From the NCBI GenBank assembly GCA_949289455.1, contig CASEOA010000097.1, positions 1 through 64,000 on the forward strand: a DNA stretch of 64,000 bases. The letters are read 5' to 3'. The notes under the pieces are model-generated. The model did no database searches. It had not been told where the DNA came from and worked only from the letters and a program-made list of their open reading frames with translations. Origin of the DNA: an uncultured Eubacteriales bacterium (lineage in GTDB: Bacteria > Bacillota > Clostridia > Oscillospirales > Oscillospiraceae). Shown here in pieces: positions 26,624 to 34,580 of the stretch. The stretch's first letter is position 1, and every line of letters begins with the position of its first letter. Made by a program: the position numbers and the translations under genes.

Positions 26624-27427
26624 ATGGATGGATATACTGAAATTCTGTTCCAAGTGGAACAATATGTGGCCACCATTACCCTGAACCGCCCCGAGGCGTA
26701 CAATGCCCTGTCCGACGTGATGCGGGATGACCTGCGCAGGGCGATTGAGTATATCAATCACCACCCGGAAGAGATTCGGATCGTAGTGGTGACCGGCGCG
26801 GGAAAGGCCTTCTGCGCCGGCGGCGACATCAAGCTGATGAAAAAACGCATTGAGGACGGCACCACCTATCAGCAGCGGTTGGATACCTATAAAAAAGATG
26901 TGGCTGACATGGTATTGCGCTTTAGAAGCATTCGCCAACCCATGATCGCGGCCCTGAACGGCGCGACCTATGGCGCGGGATGCAGCATCGCAATGCTGTG
27001 TGATATTCGAGTGGCGTCGGAAAAGGCAAAGTTCGGCCTGCCGTTTGGACGGCGCGGGCTGATTCCGGACTGGGGCGCCACCTATTTCCTGCCGCGTGTG
27101 GTCGGTACCGCCAAGGCCATTGAACTGGCCTCCACCGGCGCATCCTTTGATGCGGAAACCGCCCGGCAGATTGGCCTCGTAGACCGGATCACCCCCGCCG
27201 ATACCCTGATCGAGCAGGTACGGCAGCTGTGCGATGAGATGCTGCTGTCCAGCCCCGGTTCTCTGGTCATGAGCAAGCAGGCGATCTATGACAGCATGGC
27301 CATGGAGCTGGAAAAGGCGCTGGAGGCCGAGGGAATCGCCCAGAGCCTCTGCTTCACCTCCCAGGATCACCGGGAGGGCGTAGACTGCTTCCTGGAGAAG
27401 CGTCCCCCCGTCTTTACCGGCAGATAG
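26624..27427 (+). CDS. Crotonase-family protein, PaaG-like (probable enoyl-CoA isomerase)
   Basis: A 267-residue crotonase-fold protein. The oxyanion-hole segments AFCAGGDIKLM and YGAGCSIAMLCD are present, but the two glutamates of true enoyl-CoA hydratases are missing (GAGCSI instead of GGCEL; LPFGRRGLIPDWG instead of PE...GG). The segment GLIPDWGATYFLPRVVG matches the PaaG type, where an aspartate at this place does double-bond isomerisation. The likely reaction is enoyl-CoA isomerisation or a related CoA-ester rearrangement, not hydration. Start ATG 26624 follows GGAGAGAG. First CoA-acting gene behind the glycyl radical enzyme. Confidence 0.85.
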   Translation: MDGYTEILFQVEQYVATITLNRPEAYNALSDVMRDDLRRAIEYINHHPEEIRIVVVTGAGKAFCAGGDIKLMKKRIEDGTTYQQRLDTYKKDVADMVLRFRSIRQPMIAALNGATYGAGCSIAMLCDIRVASEKAKFGLPFGRRGLIPDWGATYFLPRVVGTAKAIELASTGASFDAETARQIGLVDRITPADTLIEQVRQLCDEMLLSSPGSLVMSKQAIYDSMAMELEKALEAEGIAQSLCFTSQDHREGVDCFLEKRPPVFTGR

Positions 27428-27562
27428 GGCGTTCAGGCCCACTTCGCCCCTACGGATAGGGCATTTCTTTGCATTATAATACTAAAATTATACATTTATT
27501 AAATAAATTGGTATTTTGCGGCATCCCCCCAGCCGTAAATTTATCGCGTGAGGGATTTACAT
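27428..27562. other. AT-rich spacer before the thiolase pair
   Basis: About 70 bases here (27465-27530) are much richer in A and T than the surrounding operon and include TTATAATACTAAAATTATAC. A secondary promoter could sit here, but no well-spaced -35/-10 pair is convincing. No hairpin was noted. Confidence 0.3.
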
Positions 27563-28783
27563 ATGAGCAATAGACAAGTGGTAATTACCCACGGCGTAAG
27601 AACCGCGATAGGAAAGATCGGCAAGTCGCTGAAGGATGTATGCGACACCGATCTGGCGGCCCTTGTGCTAAACGAGCTGCTGAACAATCGGGCCCAGATT
27701 GACCTGAAGGCAATCGATCAGGTTATTCTGGGCGAAGTGAAGCAGAAGGCGTCCCCGGCCAATGTGGCCCGCGTCGCCGCACTGGCGGCGGGAATTCCGG
27801 AGGAGACGCCCGGCTATACCGTTAACCGGCAGTGCGGTTCCGGCTTGCAGGCGATTATTGACGGCTACGAGATGATTCTCACCGGCGAAGCCGAAGTGGT
27901 GGCAGCCGGAGGCGTGGAGAACATGAGCCAGTCGGTGTACTTTATGCGCAACGCCCGCCACGGGCTGGGTAACGGTGCATACTCCATTGAAGATTCACTG
28001 ACAGATGGCGGTCCCGGGGCTATCCCCAGGGAGCAGTACGGTTATCACCCCATGGGGATCACCGCAGAAAAACTGGCTGAAGTTTATGGCATTACCCGCA
28101 CGCAGCAGGATGAGTTTTCCATGAACAGTCAGGTAAAAATGGACGAGGCCCAGAAGGCCGGCTATTTTGAGGAGCAAATTGTCCCGGTTCCCGTGGGAGA
28201 CGGTGAACACGCCCGGCTCTTTGCAGTGGACGAGCACCCCTACCTCTCCTCTATGGAGAAGCTGGCTGCGCTCAAGCCCGCGTTCAAAAAGGACGGCACG
28301 GTAACCGCCGGCAACTCTTCCGGGCGAAACGACGGCGCCTCCGCCGTGCTTCTCATGTCGGAGGAAACCCAGAAGGCCATGGGGTACCAGCCTATGGCAA
28401 AGATTATCGGCGTGGGCAGCAGCGGCTGCGATCCTACCATGATGGGTCTGGGCCCTGTGGAGAGTTCCAGACTGGCGCTGAGCCGGGCGGGCATTACCTT
28501 GCGCGACCTGGATGTCATTGAGCTGAACGAGGCGTTTGCCGCTCAGTCCCTGGCAGTAATAGAGGAATGGAAAAAGCAAGGAATTGATGAGGCGGAGCTT
28601 CTGCTCAAAATCAATCCCAATGGCGGCGCCATTGCCCACGGGCATCCTCTGGGGTGCACCGGCGCCGCACTGACGGTTAAGTGCATGTATGAGCTGCGCC
28701 GCCGCCCGGAGGCAAAATACGGCATGATTACGCTGTGCTGCGCAGGCGGACTGGGTGTTGCCGTGGTAATTGAGAAATGTTAA
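27563..28783 (+). CDS. Acetyl-CoA C-acyltransferase (thiolase), catalytically complete
   Basis: A 406-residue thiolase with nucleophile Cys91 (NRQCGSGLQA), NEAFAAQ, the histidine in GHPLGCTGAAL, and the second cysteine in LCCAGGLGVA. It would cleave a 3-oxoacyl-CoA in the pathway started by the glycyl radical enzyme. ATG 27563 follows GAGGGATTTACAT. The stop overlaps the ribosome site of the next gene, itself a thiolase paralogue without catalytic residues, so the two proteins are probably made together and may form one complex. Confidence 0.93.
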   Translation: MSNRQVVITHGVRTAIGKIGKSLKDVCDTDLAALVLNELLNNRAQIDLKAIDQVILGEVKQKASPANVARVAALAAGIPEETPGYTVNRQCGSGLQAIIDGYEMILTGEAEVVAAGGVENMSQSVYFMRNARHGLGNGAYSIEDSLTDGGPGAIPREQYGYHPMGITAEKLAEVYGITRTQQDEFSMNSQVKMDEAQKAGYFEEQIVPVPVGDGEHARLFAVDEHPYLSSMEKLAALKPAFKKDGTVTAGNSSGRNDGASAVLLMSEETQKAMGYQPMAKIIGVGSSGCDPTMMGLGPVESSRLALSRAGITLRDLDVIELNEAFAAQSLAVIEEWKKQGIDEAELLLKINPNGGAIAHGHPLGCTGAALTVKCMYELRRRPEAKYGMITLCCAGGLGVAVVIEKC

Positions 28784-28794
28784 GGAGGATGGCC

Positions 28795-29922
28795 ATGGAA
28801 AGAGTATTGATTGCGGGCTCCTCCCGTACCCCGGTAGGGATCTACGACGGCAAGCTCAAAGATCTGAAGGAAGAAAAGCTGGCGGTACTGGCGGTGCGGG
28901 ATTTGCTGGATAAAACGCGGCTGGCAGGCGCACATGTGGATGAGCTGATTGTGGGGATTGCCAAACAGACCAGCTCCCCGTCCAATGCAGCCCGCTATAT
29001 CGGCCTGGCGGCAGGGCTGCCGGAGGCGGTTCCGGCATATACAGTGCAGCGGCAGGGTGCTTCCGGCTTGCAGGCAGTGGCAAACGGCTTTGTCAAGATC
29101 CGGGCTGGCAGCGCCGGAGTGATTCTGGCGGGCGGTGCGGAGAGCATGTCCCAAATCCCATATGAGATCCAGGACGCCCGCTATGCGTTTTCCCCGGACA
29201 AGATCGTGATGGACCCCATACCTGCCATGGTGGCAGGCGGACAGCCTGAAAAGCAGTACGGAACGCTTACCATCCAGGGGATGAACCAGGCCATTGCCGC
29301 GGCATGGGGCATTTCCCCGGAAGCGCAGGAGGCCTATGCGGCGGAAAGCATGGCCAAGGCCAGGAGGGCCGCGGCGGAACAGGCGCTGACCCCTGTGGAG
29401 ATCAAGGTGAAAAAGGCCAGGGAACTGGTTACGGCGGACGAGCTTTATGCCCGGCCAGCGGTAATCGCAGGCGCCGCAGACGCCGCCGCCATGTGCCTTC
29501 TGGTAAGCGAAACTGCCGCTGACCAGCTGGGGACGCCGGTGCTGGCCGAGATGGTCTCCATAGGCGTATCCGCCGGCTCTCCCGCAGGCCCGGGCATGGT
29601 GGGCGCCGCCGCCATCCAAAAGGCGCTGGAAAAGGCGGGGAAAACCCCTGCCGAAATGGACCTGATCGCCATCAACGAGGCTTGTGCCGCCCAGGCATTG
29701 GCAGCGATCAACGCCATGGGACTTTCGCCCCAGGAAGCAGGAGAAAAGATCAATCCCTATGGCGGCGCGCTGGCTACCGGAAATCCGTGGGGAGCAGCCG
29801 GCTGCGTGGAGCTGCACAAGCTGCTCTGTGCGTTGAAGGCCCAGAATGGACAGTGGGGTCTGGTCGTGTGCGGCGGCGAAGGCGGACAGGCTATGGCCGC
29901 GGTCATAAAAATGTGTTCGTAG
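28795..29922 (+). CDS. Thiolase-like protein lacking the catalytic cysteine and histidine
   Basis: A 375-residue thiolase-fold paralogue of the gene before it. The nucleophile position is Gly88 (TVQRQGASGLQA against TVNRQCGSGLQA), and the GHP histidine is Asn (ATGNPWGAAG against AHGHPLGCTG). NEAFAAQ has become NEACAAQ. Only the C-terminal cysteine (VVCGGEGG) remains. The frame is intact over the full family length with a strong AAGGAGG site, so it is not a decaying gene. I infer a structural or regulatory partner of the active thiolase, or an enzyme repurposed for another CoA reaction. Confidence 0.88.
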   Translation: MERVLIAGSSRTPVGIYDGKLKDLKEEKLAVLAVRDLLDKTRLAGAHVDELIVGIAKQTSSPSNAARYIGLAAGLPEAVPAYTVQRQGASGLQAVANGFVKIRAGSAGVILAGGAESMSQIPYEIQDARYAFSPDKIVMDPIPAMVAGGQPEKQYGTLTIQGMNQAIAAAWGISPEAQEAYAAESMAKARRAAAEQALTPVEIKVKKARELVTADELYARPAVIAGAADAAAMCLLVSETAADQLGTPVLAEMVSIGVSAGSPAGPGMVGAAAIQKALEKAGKTPAEMDLIAINEACAAQALAAINAMGLSPQEAGEKINPYGGALATGNPWGAAGCVELHKLLCALKAQNGQWGLVVCGGEGGQAMAAVIKMCS

Positions 29923-29934
29923 GAGGAAGCAGTC

Positions 29935-30822
29935 ATGGCAGTAAAGAAAATGGCCGTTATCGGCGAGGGCAGAATGGGTTCCGGCATTGTGCAACACATT
30001 GCCTCCTGCGGCATTGCGGTTGTCATGGACGGAATCTCCGACCAGAGCGTGGCAAAAGCCCTGGATGGTATCCGGGCCAGCTACGCCAGAAATGTGGATA
30101 AGGGCCGGATGACCCAAGCGCAGATGGACCAGGCTCTGGCCAACATCACCACCACCAGCAAGCTGGAGGATGCGGCTGACAGCGAATTTATCATTGAGTG
30201 CGTCTTTGAGGACGCTGAACTGAAAACCGGGATTTTTGCCCAGCTCAATAAAATATGCCCGGAGACCACCATTTTTGCCAGCAACACTTCGGCCATTCCC
30301 ATCAGCACTCTGGCTAACGGCTGCGGCCGCCCCGACCGGCTGGTGGGCACCCATTTTTTCAATCCGGCCCATGTGATGAAGCTGGTAGAAATTGTGCGCG
30401 GCTTTAAGACCTCTGACCAGACCCTGGATGCCGCCAAGCAGCTGATTGCCCAGCTGGGCAAGGTGGGCGTTGTGGTGTCGGATACCCCCGGCTTCCTGGT
30501 AAACCGTCTGATGCACGCATTCCGGAATGAGGCCATGATATGCCTCCAGGAGGGCGTCGCCACCATGGAGGATATTGATACGGCCGTGGAGCTGGGCCTG
30601 GGCCACCCGATGGGCCCCTTCGCCCTCAACGATTTTTCCGGGCTGGATATCGGCCTTTCTGCCGCCACCACGCTGTACGAAAACTTCAAGGACCCCAAAT
30701 GGCGGCCCAACCTGATGGTCAAGAAGCTGGTGGAGGCGGGGGATCTGGGCCGCAAGACCGGAAAGGGCTGGTACGACTACACCTCCGGCAAGAAGGAACT
30801 GCGCAAGGACATTCATTTCTAA
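29935..30822 (+). CDS. 3-hydroxyacyl-CoA dehydrogenase
   Basis: A 295-residue NAD-dependent enzyme of the Hbd/PaaH type. Rossmann motif VIGEGRMGSGIVQHIA, active-site serine in ASNTSAIPIS, catalytic histidine in GTHFFNPAHVMKLVEIV, and C-terminal HPMGPFALNDFSGLDIGL. AGGAGGAAGCAGTC precedes the ATG. Second copy of this activity in the window (the other is at 8955-9821), which shows that the two CoA loci are self-contained. It would make the 3-oxoacyl-CoA cleaved by the adjacent thiolase. Confidence 0.93.
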   Translation: MAVKKMAVIGEGRMGSGIVQHIASCGIAVVMDGISDQSVAKALDGIRASYARNVDKGRMTQAQMDQALANITTTSKLEDAADSEFIIECVFEDAELKTGIFAQLNKICPETTIFASNTSAIPISTLANGCGRPDRLVGTHFFNPAHVMKLVEIVRGFKTSDQTLDAAKQLIAQLGKVGVVVSDTPGFLVNRLMHAFRNEAMICLQEGVATMEDIDTAVELGLGHPMGPFALNDFSGLDIGLSAATTLYENFKDPKWRPNLMVKKLVEAGDLGRKTGKGWYDYTSGKKELRKDIHF

Positions 30823-30887
30823 TCTAAAAAACGGCCCTGCATATGGAAAAGCGGTGGAGCCAAGGTTCTCTGTGAGGAGATGAACAA

Positions 30888-31685
30888 ATGGACTATCTGA
30901 GCAAACAGTACAACACCATGCAGGTGGAGCTGGGGGAAAACGGAATTGCCCTGGTACGTTTTAACCGGCCGCAGGCCATGAACGCGGCCAACGTGGAGAT
31001 GAGCCTGGAGCGGGTGGAACTCTATTCCGGTCTGGCATACGACCAGCGGGTGCGGGTGGTAATTATTACCGGCAACGAAAAGGCCTATTGCGCCGGCGGT
31101 GATCTGGCCGCTTTCTCCCAGTTTGATCCGGCACAGGCCAAAGACTTCGCCATGCGGGGGCTCAACTATCAAAAAATTCTTATGGACATGCCCAAGCCCA
31201 CCATTGCAGCCATCTCCGGCTATGCGTTTGGAGGCGGGATGGAAAACGTACTGCTGTGCGATCTGCGCGTGGCTGCGGAAAACGCGAAATTTGCCCTTCC
31301 CGAGATCAAGGTGGGCATCTTCCCAGGCGGCGGCGGAACCCAGCGATTGGTGCAAAACACCTCCATCTGCAAGGCAAAAGAGATGATCTTCCTGGGAGAA
31401 CCCATCGGGGCGGAGGAGGCGCTGCGCCTGGGAATTGTAAACAAAGTGGTTCCCAACGGAGAACATATCAACGCAGCCATGGAGTGGGCGGAAAAGCTGT
31501 GCCGCCGCCCGCCCCTGGCGCTGCGGGAGGCCAAGCGTGCCGTCAACGCAGCCTGGGGCCTGGACATTTATGCAGGCATGGAGCAGGAAATCGAAGCGTG
31601 GTCCGGGCTTTATGCCACGGAGGACCAAAAAGAAGGCATGCATGCCTTCCTGGAAAAACGAAAGCCGCACTTTACCGGTAAGTAA
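30888..31685 (+). CDS. Enoyl-CoA hydratase
   Basis: A 265-residue crotonase with both catalytic glutamates of true hydratases: one in AFGGGMENVLLCD and one in LPEIKVGIFPGGGGTQRL. The first oxyanion segment is AYCAGGDLAAF. It would add water to a 2-enoyl-CoA, giving the substrate of the dehydrogenase encoded just upstream. Contrast with the isomerase-like paralogue at 26624-27427, which lacks these glutamates. GAGGAG precedes the start; the gap to the symporter gene is 26 bases. Confidence 0.92.
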   Translation: MDYLSKQYNTMQVELGENGIALVRFNRPQAMNAANVEMSLERVELYSGLAYDQRVRVVIITGNEKAYCAGGDLAAFSQFDPAQAKDFAMRGLNYQKILMDMPKPTIAAISGYAFGGGMENVLLCDLRVAAENAKFALPEIKVGIFPGGGGTQRLVQNTSICKAKEMIFLGEPIGAEEALRLGIVNKVVPNGEHINAAMEWAEKLCRRPPLALREAKRAVNAAWGLDIYAGMEQEIEAWSGLYATEDQKEGMHAFLEKRKPHFTGK

Positions 31686-31711
31686 GGATTAGAGAGAACA
31701 GGAGGAACACT

Positions 31712-33121
31712 ATGAACGGTATTAGCGTTTCCATCATCATTGGTATTGTGATCGCCTTCGTCGCCGTTATGATCCTGTGTGTAGCGGCAGTGCGCAAGGT
31801 CAAGAACTCAGAAGATTTCGTCATTGCCGGCAAAAAAGCCTCTCCCGTTATGGTTGCCGGTACCATCGTGGGCGCCTGCGTGGGCTCAGGCGGTACCATC
31901 GGCACCGCAGAAACCGCCTTTACCTATGGCCTGACCGGTTGGTGGCAAACACTGGGCATCTCCATCGGCTGCGTCATCCTGGGCGTTTGTATGTCGCAGT
32001 TTATCTATAAGCTGACAAAGGCCCAGACCATCTCCCAGGTTATGTCCTCCACTTACGGGCAGAAGATCGTCCGGGTCACCGCCATCTTCAGCTCCATCGC
32101 CATTTTCTTCTCCATTCTGTCCCAGACCAAGGGTTTTATCCCTCTGATGACCTCCATCACCAATGTGAGCGAAGCCACCGCCGCTGTGGTTTGTTTTGTT
32201 CTGGTGTGCGCCTTCGTGGTATTCGGCGGCATCTTTGCCAACAGCACCGGCGGCATTTCCAAAATGGCCATCATCTACGCAGGCGTGGTAATCAGCGCAA
32301 TTATCGCTCTGATCAGCACAGATGGATTCGGCGGAATTACCGACCAGCTGGGCACCGAGGTTTGGAGCCTCTTCAGCCGGAGCACCGGAGCAAACGGGAA
32401 GTTCTATGACCTGGGCGTTGGCGTAGGCTTCATCCTGGGCGTGCTGGTCACTCAGACCTATGTGCAGGCGGTTCTGTCCGCAAAGGACGCCAAGGCCGCC
32501 CGAAACGGCTGTATCCTGGGTGGTCTGCTGACCCTCCCCGTTGGCTTCCTGTGCGCCATCATCGGCATGGTAATGAAGATCAAGTCCCCCGACATCTCCC
32601 CCAGCCAGGCGCTGCCCCTCTTCATGGTCAATCACTTCCCGGGCGTGGTGGCCGGTATTTTCATCGGCGGACTGATGCTGGCGGCCCTTACCTCCAACGC
32701 CGGCCTGTCCCTGAGCGTTGCCACTCAGATTCAGCGAGACGTTCTCCCCAAGTCCAAGGATATGAACGATAAGACCACTCTGCTTGTGATTCGTATATTC
32801 GTGGTCATCATCGTGGCCCTGAGCTGCATTTTCTCCGTCACCACGCTGGGCACCTATATCCAGACCTTTATCTTCCTGTCCTACGGCATGCGCACCACCG
32901 TGTTCCTGGTTCCCATGCTGGCCGCCTTCTATTTCAAGGGCAAGCTGACGAAAAGCGCCGGTATTGCCGCTGCCATCGCCGGACCTGTGATGGATATTAT
33001 TGCGTATTTCTTCATGGGCGCCAGCGGAACCCACGTATTCTGGGGCCTGGGCGCTTCCCTGATTGTGTTTATCCTGGTTGACCTTGTGGCCAAGGATCGG
33101 GTTGAGAAGGTAGAGCTGTAA
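31712..33121 (+). CDS. Sodium:solute symporter (SSS family)
   Basis: A 469-residue membrane protein with about thirteen predicted helices. The N-terminal segment KVKNSEDFVIAGKKASP, followed by GTIVGACVGSGGTIGTAE, is typical for the SSS (TC 2.A.21) family, which takes up proline, pantothenate, acetate, carboxylates and other small solutes with Na+. AGGAGGAACACT gives a strong ribosome site. Being the only transporter in the glycyl-radical locus, it is the best candidate for importing the unknown substrate. The substrate cannot be predicted from the sequence. Confidence 0.88.
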   Translation: MNGISVSIIIGIVIAFVAVMILCVAAVRKVKNSEDFVIAGKKASPVMVAGTIVGACVGSGGTIGTAETAFTYGLTGWWQTLGISIGCVILGVCMSQFIYKLTKAQTISQVMSSTYGQKIVRVTAIFSSIAIFFSILSQTKGFIPLMTSITNVSEATAAVVCFVLVCAFVVFGGIFANSTGGISKMAIIYAGVVISAIIALISTDGFGGITDQLGTEVWSLFSRSTGANGKFYDLGVGVGFILGVLVTQTYVQAVLSAKDAKAARNGCILGGLLTLPVGFLCAIIGMVMKIKSPDISPSQALPLFMVNHFPGVVAGIFIGGLMLAALTSNAGLSLSVATQIQRDVLPKSKDMNDKTTLLVIRIFVVIIVALSCIFSVTTLGTYIQTFIFLSYGMRTTVFLVPMLAAFYFKGKLTKSAGIAAAIAGPVMDIIAYFFMGASGTHVFWGLGASLIVFILVDLVAKDRVEKVEL

Positions 33122-33140
33122 CTGTACGGTTTCAACGAGA

Positions 33141-33184
33141 GGGATCACGTGGCATCCGAATGTATCGGGATGCCATGTGGTCCC
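33141..33184. terminator. Imperfect hairpin after the symporter gene
   Basis: GGGATCACGTGGCATCC can pair with GGATGCCATGTGGTCCC through a 17-bp stem with G-U pairs. Pyrimidine-rich sequence (TCCCCCTCTCCTCC) follows rather than a T-run. It may attenuate transcription before the CoA-transferase gene. Confidence 0.4.
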
Positions 33185-33309
33185 CCTCTCCTCCGGGAAG
33201 CTGAAATCCACCGGCCAAGGGGCAATTCCCCCGCGCTGTCGGAAAGCCGCCCTTTGGCGGCGGGAGTGGCCGCTGGCCTGTGAGTAAAACATTAAGGAGA
33301 TTGATTTTT

Positions 33310-34494
33310 GTGGCATATCCACTTGAAGGTGTACGAGTATTTGAACTGACCCATGTAATCTCCGGTTCCGTAGCCGGCATGCTTCTGGGCGATCTGGGCG
33401 CAGACGTCATCAAGGCAGAGCGCCCGGGTGTAGGAGAATTTTACCGGGAAGAAGCGTTAAAAAATGAAAATGGGGTCAGCATTGTCTATCCGTCCTATAA
33501 CCGCAACAAGAAAGGCATTACCCTGAATTTGAAGGCGCCTGATGCAAAAGAGATTATCCACAAGCTGGTGTCCCAGTCAGACATTATGGTGGAAAACTAC
33601 CGGCCGGGCGTGCTGGCAAAAATGGGCTTTGGGTATGAGGATCTCAAGCAGATCAACCCCAAGCTGATTATGGTCTCCATCTCCGGCTTCGGGCAGAGCG
33701 GGCCCTATGTGTCCATGCCCGCCTACGATATGACCATTTCCGCCATCAGCGGCTTTATGTCCATGAACGGCCCTCCAGGCCAGCCCACCAAAAACGGGCC
33801 GGCGGTATCCGACTTTCTTTCCGGCATCTACGGCTGTCTGGGTGCGCTGGCAGCGCTGCGGTACCGGGATCTTACCGGTGAGGGCCAGCACATTGACGTA
33901 TCTATGATGGATTGCGGCATGTCTTTGCTGGATGCGTTTTTTGCGCAGTACCGCTTTACCGGCGTGGAGCCCAAATGTGCGGGAAACCGGCGGGACAACT
34001 ACGCGCCCGTCAACGCCTATCCTTCGTCCGACGGCTATATCTACATTGCAGCCACCTTGAATAAGCATTGGAAGGCGCTGACCCAGGTGATGGGGCGGCC
34101 GGAGCTGGCGGAAGATCCCGCCAACGCTTTGGGCACGTTGCGCAAGGAACATGAGGAAGAGCTGGAAAACATTGTGGCCGCCTGGGCCAGGGAGCATTCC
34201 ACCGCTGAACTGGTCAAGATTTTGGATGACGCGGGCATTCCCTGCGCACCCGTCCACGGCATTGCCCAAGTTATGGAGGACCCCCAGGTGGCGGCGCGGC
34301 ATTCCATTCTGGAGTTTGACTATCCCGGGTTGGGCCGGTATCCCGTCACAGCGTTTGTACCCAAGTTCTCCTCCATCCAGGTTCCGGAAAAGCGGGCGCC
34401 GCTGCTGGGCGAAAACAATAAAACGATTTATTGTGACCTGCTGGGATATACCGAGGCACAGTTTGAAAAAATGAAACAGGACGGAACGATCTAA
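33310..34494 (+). CDS. Class III CoA-transferase (CaiB/BaiF family)
   Basis: A 394-residue formyl-CoA-transferase/CaiB-type enzyme that moves CoA between acids. N-terminal GVRVFELTHVISGSVAGMLL, LGDLGADVIKAE and the NYRPGVLAKMGFGYEDL segment are family hallmarks; the aspartate in GPAVSDFLSGIYG corresponds to the catalytic residue that forms the acyl-enzyme anhydride. GTG 33310 is the likely start because AAGGAG lies 10 bases before and the family begins with LEGVRV; a longer frame upstream has no homology. It would activate the substrate or the glycyl-radical product as a CoA ester for the hydratase, dehydrogenase and thiolases. Confidence 0.92.
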   Translation: MAYPLEGVRVFELTHVISGSVAGMLLGDLGADVIKAERPGVGEFYREEALKNENGVSIVYPSYNRNKKGITLNLKAPDAKEIIHKLVSQSDIMVENYRPGVLAKMGFGYEDLKQINPKLIMVSISGFGQSGPYVSMPAYDMTISAISGFMSMNGPPGQPTKNGPAVSDFLSGIYGCLGALAALRYRDLTGEGQHIDVSMMDCGMSLLDAFFAQYRFTGVEPKCAGNRRDNYAPVNAYPSSDGYIYIAATLNKHWKALTQVMGRPELAEDPANALGTLRKEHEEELENIVAAWAREHSTAELVKILDDAGIPCAPVHGIAQVMEDPQVAARHSILEFDYPGLGRYPVTAFVPKFSSIQVPEKRAPLLGENNKTIYCDLLGYTEAQFEKMKQDGTI

Positions 34495-34580
34495 AGCCCA
34501 GGCGGACACTTGCCTGTAGTTCCTGAGGAGGGCGACACCGCTTCTTGAACCGGTAAGAAGCGGAGAAAGCGGGTGCTCAT

